Shown in pieces: positions 19,612-30,781 of a stretch of DNA of 60,545 nt. A program made the translations under genes and the position numbers. The notes below the pieces were generated by a model that was not told the DNA's origin, did not search any database, and saw nothing but the letters and a program-made list of their open reading frames with translations. The stretch comes from Chara braunii (Eukaryota > Streptophyta > Charophyceae > Charales > Characeae): NCBI GenBank assembly GCA_003427395.1, contig BFEA01000263.1:1713041-1773585 (forward strand), in the 5' to 3' direction. Within the stretch, counting starts at the first letter, position 1, and each line of letters opens with the position of its first letter.

Positions 19612-20714
19612 CCGCACATCATATCTAACCGTGACCTTCGCCTTACCAGCCGATTTTAGCGATGGCTCCACGAGGTGTACGGCACCTAGCTCCGCTTCTC
19701 CTCGTCTTACCATCCCCAGACTGATGGTCAGACCGAGGTCACGAACAGGACTCTCGGAGATATTCTCTGAAAGATTGTTCGTGTCGACCAGCAATGGGAT
19801 CTCCATCTTGCCCATGCCGAGATAGCCTACAACCACGCCGTTTCGCCAGCCACTGGGATGTCACCTTACTATTGTGACCTCGGCTATCACCCTCGTGTTC
19901 CCACAGACTTCCTTCGACCGGCACAGATGCACCCCGACGCGAGTTGTCCCCCGCTGGATGATTGGATTGCACACGTGACGTCGATCATGAAGACCGAGCA
20001 TGAGCACATAGCCGCTTCCCAGACTCGCATGGCTGCACGTGCGAACCGATCGAGGATGAATCATCCATTCAAAGTCGGTGATGATGTGTTTGTTGACGCC
20101 CGCCACTTACAGCTCGAAGCGGACATGCTTCGCAAGTTCTGACGTCGCTTCTTTGGCCCATGCCGCATTCTCCATGTCGTCGGTTCTTATATGGTATCTA
20201 GCTTGGTCAGCTTCCGTGTGAAGCTGCCCGATTACCTACATCAGGCTCGTGTGCACGATGTCTACCACATCTCGTTACTGCGTCCCTACCGGAGACCGTC
20301 TGAGCGTTTCGTTGGACGACCATACGAGCGTCGTCCACCCATAATGGTGGACGGCCACGAGGAGTTCCTCGTTTCAGACATTATTGGTCACCGAGTCTCC
20401 TACGACACTACGGCAACCCGTCTCACGCTGAGTATCTCGTATGTTGGAAAGGTTACCCTAATAAGGAGGCTACTTGAGAGCCCTTCGAGCACTTGCAACA
20501 CGCTCGCATGTTGGTGCGTGCCTATGACCACGCCCGTCGTGCTGGGTTAACTGCTCCTCCGCAGCCCACTGACCCTATTCCTTCTCCCTCGGTTGAGGAG
20601 ACCGCTGAAGTCGAGCCTGCTCCATTTGAGGCAGACCTTCAACAGCAGCCGGATGCTTCTGAGCGTCCACAGCGCACTTGTCATCGTCCTGCTCGATACG
20701 GCGATAGACTCTGA
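19612..20714 (+). pseudogene. GYP-1 gypsy pol, mid-integrase to chromodomain (3' half)
   Basis: Picks up exactly where 1-835 stops: second catalytic Asp (IISNRD), SSYHPQTDGQTEVTNRTLGD with the catalytic Glu, then ARANRSRMNHPFKVGD, RRFFGPCRILHVVGSY (GPF module), HISLLRPYRR, and a chromodomain-like segment EYLVCWKGYPNKEAT. Stops are TGA at 19768 (R in relatives), 20140 (R or similar) and 20475 (the chromodomain Trp). A one-base frame change lies between about 20400 and 20430. The protein ends at TGA 20712. A chromodomain suggests a chromovirus, which targets chromatin marks; this copy is dead. Confidence 0.88.
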
Positions 20715-21452
20715 CTTATCTTCCCACGTCTTTGATTTCTCAGTACTCCATCCACTCCAGTTTTGCTACTTCAGCTCGTCGACGTTGGGACTCTTCCTCG
20801 ACGACATTCTGGACTTCTCTTCATGGACGTCATTGGCAACTCCACGAACTTCGTCACGATCAACTCTGCCTACTTCAGACGTCGTTCAGATGTCGTTACG
20901 CTCTTACGACTTTACCATGTACAGTACCCTGGTTGTATCACCTGATGGTCTCCCTTAGCCGGGTTCCTCTGAGTGGGCTCTCCCTTTGTATACGCATAGG
21001 CATCGGGACCGTAGCGTTGCCCTGGCTACCCAGCTTACGGATCTAGCTCCGACTTCCCTCACCTTAGGCGTCGTTTGCATGCTTCCCTTACACATTACTT
21101 TTTCTACCCTCTGCCGCCCCCCATGCCCTAGTTAGGCAGCCTTGCATACTACATCTAGGTGTGCCCAGTATATGTGGCTCCCTTATTCCCTTGCATGGTC
21201 GACCCGTACACCCCTTCAGTTGAGCATTACCAGCCCTGATGGTCTATTTGTTAGGGTCATTGGTTTTGTTCGCTCCCAGTTCCCTACCCTCATTGAGCCT
21301 GATGACATGTGTCTCCCTGTCCTTATGTGTGGATGCCCTTAGGAGTTATCGACGCCTAGACAACATTTTCCACCCTTAGAGACCATCCCAACCTATGGTT
21401 TGCGACACACCCCTGCTGTGACATATGGTTGTCTTGTTATTGTTTTGTTGCT
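20715..21452 (+). other. GYP-1 3' non-coding sequence
   Basis: Pyrimidine-rich, with no protein motif on either strand. It is probably the 3' untranslated part and possibly LTR of GYP-1, but the matching 5' LTR is outside the window, so no border can be drawn. Confidence 0.4.
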
Positions 21453-21625
21453 CTTAGATTGAGGCCTCTGCCTCTGACATTTCTAGGATTTAGTTGTCTT
21501 TGCTTTGGCCGTTCTTAGGACTTGTACACTAGTCATTTGTTTCCTAACTGAGGCAATTGCCTCCAACATTCTAGGATTTAGTTGTCATTACGTTCTGCTT
21601 TCCTAAGACATGTATACTAGTTAGT
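21453..21625 (+). repeat. Two-unit ~88-bp tandem repeat with a palindrome
   Basis: 'ttctaggatttagttgtc' recurs in two units starting near 21465 and 21551. Each unit starts with an inverted repeat: GAGGCctctGCCTC in the first and a perfect 14-bp palindrome GAGGCAATTGCCTC (21550-21563) in the second. The bases between the arms differ while the arms are kept. Confidence 0.7.
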
Positions 21626-22585
21626 TGCTTTCTGCTTTCACTTAGGCTGTTAGTTGTGACATTGCTGCTTTTGTGACATTTTTTATCCTAGGTTGCATCG
21701 CATGGACTCAACATGGAGCTTGCTCCGCATCCTAGACTACACGGGTTTTCGTTTCTTTGGTAGAGTTCCGCTTCTTGGTGGAAACGTGCTTGTATCTAGG
21801 CGATCCATCACAGGTCAAGGATCGTGTACCGGACCTCTGGTTGGCCTGTGAAACCAGCCCCTTGGCCTGTTCTTACAGGCCTGTGTTGTATCCGGGGTAG
21901 TCTAGTCGAGGCCGGTACCTCTGTCGGTACCAGCCAGTCCAGTCATGTCTAGTCAGTCCGCTGGGGTATACCCCAGCCAAAGTCTAATCTTGGGATCATT
22001 CCACAATCGCACAATTTGGAGTATGTACGTTGGAGTCTACGTGGGAGTTGCGCTGTGCCATCTTGCTCCACCCTAATCCTCCATCTTCATCTCTATCCCA
22101 GGCGGAGCACCTCACCCGGTGGGTCCGACACAGAAGGGGAGAGACTTACCTCGTCGTCGTTGATCGATGTTGCAGCAGTCGGACGGAAGAATCCCCGAAT
22201 ACAAAGCACCCTTACTTTGACTGTATCGGACATGGGAGATACCTTGTATACATTTATTATGTGTGTTTTTTTATGAGTATTGTTATTGTTATTATTATGT
22301 TTTTTTTTTCCCAAACATAAGGGTTCCCTTCTATTCTACGCCTCAAGTCATTTCGTTGGGTTGATCTGGAGTTGACTTCGCCGATAATACGTAGTAGTGG
22401 GTATCTCAGTGGTGTATACGAAAATGTGTATGTGTGTGAGAGAGGTATGAGGCGGTGTACCTTGCCACGGGGCATATATGCCTGATTCGCCTCCTAGCGA
22501 GGTTTGAACGGAACTCCTGGCTTCTTCAGGTACGACACTTCTAAACAGGCAGAGAGAGAAAGACACATAGCATCGTCTGCATGTG
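21626..22585. other. Non-coding stretch, nothing recognised
   Basis: No protein motif or RNA gene seen. It contains phrases such as 'ggccggtacctctgtcggtaccagccagtccagtc' (about 21911) that resemble the LTR-like sequences at 38890 and 54940, so it may be decayed LTR sequence. Confidence 0.3.
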
Positions 22586-22684
22586 CTAGATATATGTATA
22601 TATGTGTATATATAGTCAAACAATATATATATACATATATTACATACATGTATATATATAATATATATATGTATATATCGTCAA
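22586..22684. repeat. AT/TATG-rich simple repeat
   Basis: Alternating atatat and atgtat runs, including 'atatatatacatatattaca' and a near-palindromic centre. A simple microsatellite. Confidence 0.9.
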
Positions 22685-22959
22685 AATATAATTGTCACCA
22701 AATCACTCTCCACTCACGTTGTCACGCTCAGGGGTGCACATAGTCTCACATTGTACTTGCTGACTGGACAAGGTGCGACCTTGGGACCGGGTACCGCTGA
22801 CTGCACTTAGGTAGGACTGACCACTTGCCCACTTGCTTACGAACTTCCTACTTAGACTCACGAAAGGTCACTTCAGGGTTTTTCGCAAGACTTGAGACTT
22901 AGCCTTTTGGTACTGTAACAGCCACGACTTATGCTACTGCGACTCCTAAGGCACAGATA

Positions 22960-23395
22960 CACACACACACAAAAAAAAAAAGAACGAGACAAACACAAAG
23001 AGAGACACAGGCATACAGACACGCTGTCGCAAAGATACACAAGTGAGTTAAGTGACACAGGGACTTAGTGACACATGGTGAAACACACACAGTCACGACA
23101 ACATACACAGTGAAAACACACAGTCACACTGTGACAGTCATGCATACATAGTGAAACACACATAGTCACACTGTGACAGACACACATACACAGTGAAAAC
23201 ACACAGTCACACTGTGACAAACACACGTATAGAGTGAAAACACAGAGTCACACTGTGACAGGCACACATACATAGTGAAGCACACAGTCACAGAGTCACG
23301 AACATAGTGGAACACACATAGACATAGTGACACATACGCAGTCACACAGATACACAGTGACACACAGAGAGAGAGGCAGAGAAAAAGAGACAGAG
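22960..23395 (+). repeat. CA-rich minisatellite with a 13-bp palindrome every 41-42 bp
   Basis: Units of the type 'agtgaaaacacacagtcaca'. Within it GTCACACTGTGAC recurs at 23123, 23165, 23206 and 23247 (steps 42, 41, 41). Arms GTCACA/TGTGAC pair around a central C. More degenerate units extend to about 23395. Confidence 0.85.
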
Positions 23396-23499
23396 AGAGA
23401 TAAGAGAGAATACGTATTTTGCGTACCCTCGCGGTTTATATTAGTAGTGACGTCATGTACATTGGTCTTCAAAATCGATGTGAGCCTGTCGCATGAATG

Positions 23500-23856
23500 C
23501 AGCTGTAGAAGGATAGACAAGTAATGCAGACAGGGTGTGGGGTGCCAGATAAAAATGAGCTACATTGGATACCATGTTGGTGTGGCCTGACGGCTTGAAC
23601 ATTGGCTCAAAATCTCATTATATTGCTCTTATCTGGATGGAATATCGGTGCATTTGTGCTCTCTGCTTGTACGTAACTAATTGGACATCTGTGTGACTTT
23701 GCAACTTGGCTTTCAGTATATCGTTCCCACTCATATTCCTTGCATACCTGTCTTTCATTAATTTTATTTTTTTATTTTATTTTGTTTTCTTTATCACCGA
23801 TTGTAGCTATGAGTTGACCGAAATTCAATACATCACGGGTAAGTGGTGTTGTCCGC
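23500..23856. other. Non-coding stretch, nothing recognised
   Basis: AT-rich single-copy-looking sequence without an open frame of note or an RNA motif. Confidence 0.3.
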
Positions 23857-24020
23857 AGCCAATTGCGTGAGCAGTGCAATATGCAACCAATCAAGTGAGC
23901 AGAGACTATGCACAACCAATCGAGTGAGTCAATGTTGCGCGCAACCGATGGAGAGTGCGAGTTCTATGTTGCCAAACGAGTGAGCAACTATTATTCGCAG
24001 CCAATCCAATGAGTGAATGC
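23857..24020 (+). repeat. Degenerate ~27-30-bp repeat carrying CCAAT boxes
   Basis: About six units of 'gcaaccaatcgagtgagca' start near 23857, 23882, 23909, 23938, 23970 and 23997. Most contain CCAAT or CCGAT followed by 'gagtgag'. It could be a decayed minisatellite or a cluster of CCAAT-type binding sites; there is no gene immediately downstream. Confidence 0.65.
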
Positions 24021-24702
24021 GGCAGACTGTGTTGGATTGTGTGGTATGCTCGCACCTTGTCGTTGGAACTGGCCTACGGAAGGGGAAGTTCACCTGCAGT
24101 CCAAAGAGCAGGACTTCGCGACGTCTCGATAGTAGCTCATCTCACGTTCCATGATTGTTCAGCGTTTGTTGGTAAGCTGGTCGGCGTAATATGTTCGTCT
24201 GCCTTCCACCATTATTCCTTACGATTGCTCGTTAGTCCCTCTACCTAGCTGATCCTGCTAGTAGTCGTATGATAAACTATGCTCATCTAACTGTGAACAC
24301 TTTGCACTATGACTTGTCAAGTCGATTGTAAATACACTTGTCTTCTCCTTAACACCATGAGTTGACAGAAAGGGGCTGGGTATAAGAATCTAAGGGGAAC
24401 TTAAGAATGGAGGCAACTAATGCTGAAGTAGGCGAGGTTTTTCCTCTTCTTTTTTCATCTTATATACCTTCTATCACAACTACCCAGATTACTATGCATG
24501 CATCTGTGTTTAAGTATATGAATCTGCGGTTTCTTATGGACTAAATCTAAGTTAGAAAAAGTGTTGTGCATATATGAACAATCGTTTAAAATAACTTTGT
24601 ATTTCTTATATTACAGATGCATGATGAGATGTAGGACTCATGCGTGCCAATCTCATTATTTGATTATTGATATGAGCAGTGTATGGTTAACTGTTTCTGA
24701 AA
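24021..24702. other. Non-coding stretch, nothing recognised
   Basis: No supported frame or RNA gene. 'gggaacttaagaatgg' and similar phrases do not form a clear repeat. Confidence 0.3.
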
Positions 24703-24751
24703 ACACATGGTGAGAACGAGAGGCTCTCGTATGGGTTTTTTCACCGTGTGT
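24703..24751. repeat. Isolated two-tier stem-loop
   Basis: Outer stem ACACATGGTGA / TCACCGTGTGT (11 pairs, one G-T). Inner stem ACGAGA / TCTCGT around GGC. Same two-tier design as the array starting at 25029. Confidence 0.6.
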
Positions 24752-25028
24752 GTGTTCATTTTGGGTAGATGAGGCAGCAAGGATGTGGACTTCATGAAGT
24801 CCTGCCCTGCTCGATAGGATTCCTAACATTGATAAGGGTCGAGATCACGCTGATATCTGTGGACATTGTAAAAAACATTGGATTATGTATGACTACTCAT
24901 ACTTGATAGTCTTGTTTGAATTAACGTAGAATGCCATGAATGCATCCTTGTCAGAGCATGGTGACTAGCACTCATCTTCTTAAACTAATGCAAGTCAAAA
25001 GTCAGTTGCAGGTCTTATGAGAAATACG

Positions 25029-25645
25029 TAATGAGATGAAGGTTCCCGTGTGAACTTTCTCATTAGGTGTTTTATTGAGTTATTGGGATGTGGTTCTATG
25101 TAGCCTACTCGTCTGATTCTAAGACTTTCGATTGATACAAGACACAAAATTCGTCTAAAAAGTAAGCAAGCAGGGGTAATTAGAGGAGTGAGATCCCGAG
25201 AGACCTGCCTTATTACCTGAATATGCTTTAAATAAGGGAATGTGGTAATAGGAAGAGCAAGACTCTGTGGGGTCAGCCCTATTACCAACCAACACGAAGG
25301 GATGGTGATAGGAGGAGCGTGGTCTCGTGAGGCCTACCCTATCGCTGATAAATCCTGGCAAACGGGGATGGTACTAGGAGGAGTAGATCCCGTGAGATCT
25401 ACCTTATTACCACGTGACGTCACATAGTAATAAGATAAATGAGACCCCGTACAATCCGCCTTATCACTTCCTTGCTCTGAAGGAAAGAAGAAGGGCGAGG
25501 ATGAGGATCCCGTGTGATCTACCCTACTATAACAACTCTTATAAAAGCCCGCAAAAGACTAATGTACTGACAATGTTTATTTTCTGATTCTACTAAGGTG
25601 GAGGTAGAAGGAATGTGGCCCCGTCTGACCTATCCTGCTATCTTA
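25029..25645. repeat. Stem-loop array I (about eight units, 57-146 bp apart)
   Basis: Units start near 25029, 25175, 25244, 25304, 25370, 25427, 25497 and 25596. Each has a basal stem of 6-9 bp whose sequence differs between units but stays paired: TAATGAG/CTCATTA, GGTAAT/ATTACC, GGTAATAGG/CCTATTACC, GGTGATAGG/CCTATCGCT, GTAATAAG/CTTATCAC. A shorter apical stem (AAGGTTC/GAACTTT, AGATC/GATCT, GATC/GATC) closes on a conserved CCGTGA or CCGTGT loop. The last two units have decayed basal stems. No coding capacity. Stem preservation despite change suggests selection on structure or a hairpin-forming mode of spread. Confidence 0.75.
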
Positions 25646-25734
25646 ACCTCTTGATTAATGTCTATTTTGTAATTATTTTCCGGATGAGATTGATTATTGT
25701 TTTGCCTGTGCATGTCTTAAACAGAAAATCATAT

Positions 25735-25780
25735 GAAGAGGGGAAAGTATTATCGATGTTAGCTCTATACTTTTCTCTTC
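25735..25780. repeat. Long inverted repeat
   Basis: Outer arms GAAGAG/CTCTTC and inner AAAGTAT/ATACTTT enclose a 16-base loop (tatcgatgttagctct). It lies just beyond array I. Confidence 0.75.
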
Positions 25781-25875
25781 CATAAAGACGATTATCTCTA
25801 GAAACTGATATGATAAGAAGTTAGAGAGGCTACCTAGAAGAAGTTATGTTGATGTAGTATTATTTCCAACTAGAA

Positions 25876-25899
25876 TGAAGTTCACTATATTGAACTTCA
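25876..25899. repeat. Perfect 9-bp hairpin
   Basis: TGAAGTTCA, loop ctatat, TGAACTTCA. Confidence 0.8.
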
Positions 25900-26797
25900 G
25901 AGGGGTTCATATCAATAGCAAAGAGGTGTTGAGACCTTGTTGACATGTGTTCGATTGCATGTTACCTTAACTTTCAAGAAGACTCATTATAAGTCTACAC
26001 AAGACTACATGTTGTTGTCTTATGGTAACAGGTTGGTTCGCCAACTCAATCCTCACTCACCCTCGACGCCCACAATTTGCATCGACCTCTGCACAAAAAG
26101 GCATTTCTGATATTTTCGGGTTATTGTCTAAAGAGTCTGTGCTTTGTCTAAAAGGGTCCTTGAAATGACTAAAATCAGATATGGTTGAATGACTAAGTCG
26201 AAAAGAGGATATCTGACAGAGAGGTCTGGAAGTGTAAGTGTAATGTGGGTGAAAGTGCATAAATGATTGACTATGTTTGAATTATGTAATGCATTTGGTT
26301 TGTTTGCTAGTTTGTAAAACGACCAGCCACGCTATTCATTGCAACCCATTGAGAAACTTACGCTATCCTGGACCTCGATCTTGATGTTTCATCAATGCAT
26401 GATTTATACATTTGGTTTGAGTACTCAACCTTGCGGTTTTCTCTGGTTGTTAAGCAGATTAGGATTATTATTAAGGTGAAAAACCTTGTTCATTTCGTAT
26501 ATATATGTTTGAAAGGTTAATGACTTATGTTTTCCCTGATGAATTTGGACTGTTTTCATGAATGTGTTAAGTGTACATAACATCTCATTGCCTAATACTC
26601 AGTCTCATCTCGCTCTATATGCATATGTGATATGACAAAATGTTTTTTTAAAGAGATATGTTGAATAAACTTAATCACTACGTAGGATGGGTATATGTCT
26701 TACGAGCGACCCCTGATAATTCAAGTGTTAAGAGGATCGTGCTCCGGAAAAAGGGATAGGTTATGAGTCATACCTGTAGAAACTATTTTCCCGTTCA
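25900..26797. other. Non-coding stretch, nothing recognised
   Basis: AT-rich. Apart from a weak AGACT...AGTCT inverted repeat near 25990 I see no structure and no supported coding frame. Confidence 0.3.
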
Positions 26798-26800
26798 TCT

Positions 26801-26875
26801 TCGGTAGAGCGGAACGCTTCCCTACCGATGTTATTTTACATCCCACAGCTTCGGCAGACCGCTTAGTCCCGAAGC
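26801..26875. repeat. Pair of stem-loops with equal 14-nt loops
   Basis: 26801-26828: TCGGTAG / CTACCGA around agcggaacgcttcc. 26848-26875: GCTTCGG / CCGAAGC around cagaccgcttagtc. Both stems are perfect 7-bp and differ from each other; both loops are 14 nt and share a central cgctt. Same behaviour as the larger arrays. Confidence 0.65.
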
Positions 26876-27650
26876 ATAGTATGTGTGAATGTTCGTCGGT
26901 CGAGTCGACCTGAATTGTAAGTCGGTCCGGGAGATCAGTGCCCCGATGCCCGATGCTTATACATGTCAGTCTTAGGCGTTTAACCGCGCGTATGCCTATG
27001 CCACGGCGATCGAGCAAACACCCTCGACTGACTTATGTCTGCAATTGCAAGTAAAAGCCTTCGCATGTGAGTCAATAGCTCAACAGAGATATGCCTACCT
27101 GGCATCCCCTCGGGTAGAGGTGAGTTGTACCTCGTGGGATCTTTCTCCTATCGCAGGGGGCCGCGAGAGGTATAGCAGGCGTGCACGGTCGGAGTGGTAT
27201 CAGACTGAAACACTTCTAAAACTCATGCTTGATGCGACTGTGAGGTCTGACACTAAAATTAGTTTTACGTTTGGATTTGGGACGACGCGCCGACAGCACG
27301 TCACAACAACGCACGCACATACTAACAAAATTTTCTCACCAATTTGCCCCGACCTCAATTGTCGAGGAAATCGTTTTAAAGAGTTTCGTGAAAAACGCAC
27401 GCGTTTGGAACTTCGGACCAACTCTGTCATGGTGGTCGGTGTCATCGACATTTCGACTATAAAACATGGCCAAATATTTGGTCCAATAGCGATGCGCAAA
27501 GGTGTCTATGGGAAAGAGGAAGAGAGGGTGAAAAAAGGTAGATCTCGCCCGTTTCTTAACGAAAACGGGCGAGGGAAGATGCGTTTTGAGGGTTTTAGTG
27601 GCGGGCGAATCCGATGGTAATGTCGGATCTGGAGGTTAATGGTTGACTTT
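26876..27650 (+). other. Open stretch without a convincing gene
   Basis: A 191-codon open frame (27045-27620) has no ATG until codon 60 (27222), no recognisable domain, and an Arg/Gly-rich end. The phrase 'tggtatcaga' at 27195 resembles a primer-binding site but no LTR end precedes it. I do not call a gene. Confidence 0.3.
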
Positions 27651-30179
27651 AGCTGCATAGAGGGTAGGTGTTGTGCACGGCAGAAGTTTGAAGCACCAGC
27701 GTATCCTTCCGTGTTCTAGCGGGAGATTCATTTTCATTTTGCATGTTTGGTAAAGCAGCATAAAGGGGCGGGGGAAGGAATCTGCAGTCGCAACCTTCTC
27801 TACCTGCTATGGGGCCGTGCTACTTTGGAGATTGCGATCATCTTCGCCATCCTGCTCCCTGTCATGATCGTCGTCCTCGTGGCCGTCTTCCTCAAATGGC
27901 GATTCCCCCTTTATGGTTAAAGTGGCACGTAGCTCTCCTTTGTGAATGATGACAACGAGCCTCCCATCGTCATCTTGTTTGTTCTCATCTACGATCGTGC
28001 TCATGCTGCCCCAACCCACTAGGTCTTCAGCCTTGTGAATATGTTACGTATGTTTGGTCCGGGCGTGGCTGTGATTACGACCAGGCAGTTTGCAGATGAT
28101 GAGGCACGATAATGAACCTTGCTGAGGTGCTCAGCCAAGTGCATTAGTAGACGAAGTCAAGGAGAGAGAGAAAGAGAGGAAAGAAATGAGAGGTGAACGC
28201 ACCTGGGCATAATGTTGCTATGTATCTTCCCATGTTCCACAGGAAGGTTCAGTTGCGTGTGCACTAGTAAGCAAGGGATGGTGATTGTGTATATGAACCA
28301 TTAAACTTCCCCTCACTTCAGCAGAAGATTTGAACTCGTTCAGATGCCTTGAACAAAGACAAACTGCGATGCATTTTCCCCTCGTCTACGGAAAGATTCA
28401 TCCTCAAAGGGAATGGTGCACCTGCCCGTGTTTAGGATGAACGTTCATTCTCTATGTGTACATTTGATAGACGAAGAAAAACTGTTGTGGAAGCAGTCGT
28501 GTTCGACGCCTGCATCTTCGTTGCTCTTTGGCATGGTGGCCTTTCTCTCGGTAGTACTCGACTTACACTACTATCGTAGTGCTAATCCATTTCGCCATCA
28601 TAGTGCTTTCTCCTTATGTTATAGTCGAGGTTGTGCCCACAGTATTGGGGTTGTACTTATCGCCCATGCCAAGTGGGTAGGCACCCTCTTCAAGATTGTG
28701 CTGGTTCTTAAGCACGAATGCGTATAGTAGCCTTTGCGCCCTCCTCACGATTGCATAGTCACCTCCTGCTGTGTACGTATCTGTCCGCCTTTACAATCGT
28801 TTTTTGTTCTTAATCATGGTATATCCCACCTATTCGCTCGTGGTAGTCTACAGAGTTGTGTTGTCGCTTCTTGCTACAATGATTTAATCGTTTGTCCGAG
28901 TGCATGAACCGAGTCCCCCTTCAGAGGCAGATACGTTCGAGAAGAAGACCAACCAGAAGTGAAACCAACGACTGAATCTAGACATCAGGAGTACTACATA
29001 GTCAGCACCTGCATGCACTTCCTTTGCTGCTAATGACGCCAACGGGATGGGTTTGGCTGAGGCAACATATCTGTTAAGAAGATGACGCAGGTGTCTTAAA
29101 ATGAGCTCGACGAAAACATAAATTTTGTGGGTGTAGGCACGCTAGTTAGAGAGATAGGGAGAGTAAGAGAGATAAGGATGGTGATGTGAGGGCACGTACC
29201 TGATCTTGGTGATGGTCTACAACGTCGACATCCTCATGCACTTCGGTTGTTGTTGCTGATGCCAATGGGGTGTATTTTTCCCCATGCTAATGTGAGATTC
29301 ATTCTCACTTCGCATATATTTGGTGGGCACAGGCTATCTGCTCATCGTTTTTGTTCTATTGACCGTGCTGTTGCCTGAGATTATGGTGGGCTGCTGATCT
29401 TTATCGCCTTCTAACCGAAAGGTTGTCATTGGGAGCCCCCCCCCTCCCTCGTAGTGGTGGTCTCCTCCATTGAAATGTTGAGGAGATGCTCGTGTTCGTC
29501 ACGCGCATCCCCGGTCGCTGCTATTGCTACTATCGTATGGAGTATTGTCGTGACCAGCGCAGGTGTCCATCCTCTTGATCACCAGTAGGTACTAACGGTG
29601 TTCATCTTCATGGTTGCCTCTTATTTCAGCCCCTTGCTGTTAAGGTATGTGCTGCTACTAAGATGCATGAACGAGACCAACGGTTTGGTCGTTTTGAGAA
29701 TGTAGCATGTGCGAGAGCAAACAGGCAGTCAGAGAGTTGGGACGTGTGCTTACAAAGAGAGAGAGAGTAAGCCTACCTCGAAGAAGAAGCAACACGGGGT
29801 GAACCGAAAAGTGAGTTGTTGAGCCTAATACTGCACACAATTGCTGCGTGTAATGTGTTTTACTGGGTTTTTCATTGTGCTTGTTGCCCAGCGCCTTGAG
29901 ACTATTGCACATCACTGCTTTGTAGTACATCACGGTGGGCTGCGAAAAACGAATGTCATGTGCTTGATGTATTTTGCTACGTTCTGCGGAGTTTGCTACT
30001 GGAGTTTGTTTGTCATGCTTTGTTACTTGGCGAATCTATTGTGCATTTTGATCTTGCGGACTATTAAGGCTCGTGTTTGAATAAAGCAAAGGCGGCGTGC
30101 TCTATTTGAACGTAGCGCGCTTGGGTTGTGCAGCGGCCTGTTGGTCAGTAAGAACGACGATGTAATTTTGGGAGGTGGT
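27651..30179. other. Non-coding stretch with a scattered 'agattcat' motif
   Basis: No supported gene. A loose motif 'ttcccc..(6-8)..gaaagattcat..tca' appears near 27720, 28302, 28377 and 29275; the last forms GTGAG attcatt CTCAC. A perfect small hairpin CACTAC tatc GTAGTG lies at about 28568. GA-rich patches occur at 28162 and 29758. Probably decayed repeats. Confidence 0.3.
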
Positions 30180-30560
30180 CAAACTCTGTAAAGGGGTCGT
30201 TCCTGCGATTTGGAGGGTTCTCAAAAGATCGTGGCTCTGCGTTTTGACTAAGGTTTGGTCGTCTTCACTGCACTTTTGACTGCCACTGCGGGGCCCGTAG
30301 GCGCGTCAAGGCAACAATGCCCTCTTTCGCGAGTTTGAGTGCACCTCCTTTGGATCTTAGCGACTAAAATATTTTTCCTCTGCCTTTCTTATTCTCAGCC
30401 TAGTCTATTGGTTTTGAGAGGAAGGGGGCAGGAGGGATTGCAACCCGTAATTCGTGCTAAGACCTCTGTTGGAGGTTCGCCCTACTGATTGCGGAAGCTC
30501 TGCCAGAATCTGAGCGAGATTCTGAAGGCCGAGAATTGTTAGGTGTAACTTCCCTTTGCT
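30180..30560 (+). repeat. Dispersed repeat R, copy 1
   Basis: Aligns by eye to 49555-49905: shared 'gggattgcaacccgta', 'gattgcgg.agc.ctgcc', and the preceding 'tgcgatttggagg...tgcggggcccgtaggcg' against 'tgcgatctggagg...tgcgggaccctcaggcg'. It holds a hairpin at 30498-30533. No coding frame is shared between the copies, so it is more like an RNA-type or untranslated element than a gene. Confidence 0.75.
30498..30533. other. Compensated hairpin of repeat R, copy 1
   Basis: CTCTGCC (498-504) pairs with GGCCGAG (527-533), and AGAATC (505-510) with GATTCT (518-523). In copy 2 the corresponding arms are CCCTGCC/GGCAGGG and GGAACTC/GAGTTCT, so several positions changed on both sides and kept pairing. 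Confidence 0.65.
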
Positions 30561-30781
30561 CTATGTGAACCCATTATACCCCTACTACTACATCTCTCTA
30601 GTTTGTCTAAGAGATATGTGTGTGTTCCTTTATAATTTTTGTTTTCATTTTAGAGTCCAGTCAGATTAATTGGAGGGAACGCATGCGTAAATTTCAGTTT
30701 TATTTTATTTTGATGGAAATTCGACCAAGGGATGAAGTCAGAAACCGTCGATTGAGTCTTTGTTGTTTAATTTTGTTTCCA

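Noticed and set aside
21297-21330. ctgatga at 21299 as a hammerhead core
   Set aside because: No GAAA box and no helix II in the expected place.
23100-23300. CRISPR-like regular repeat spacing
   Set aside because: Spacing ~41 bp with palindromic repeats looks superficially similar, but spacers are themselves near-identical, the genome is eukaryotic, and there are no cas genes. A minisatellite.
27195-27204. tggtatcaga as a second primer-binding site
   Set aside because: No LTR end (CA) directly before it and no gag after it; ten matching bases alone are weak.
27045-27620. 191-codon open frame as a host gene
   Set aside because: No ATG start in the first 59 codons, no domain, and surrounding sequence is repeat-like.
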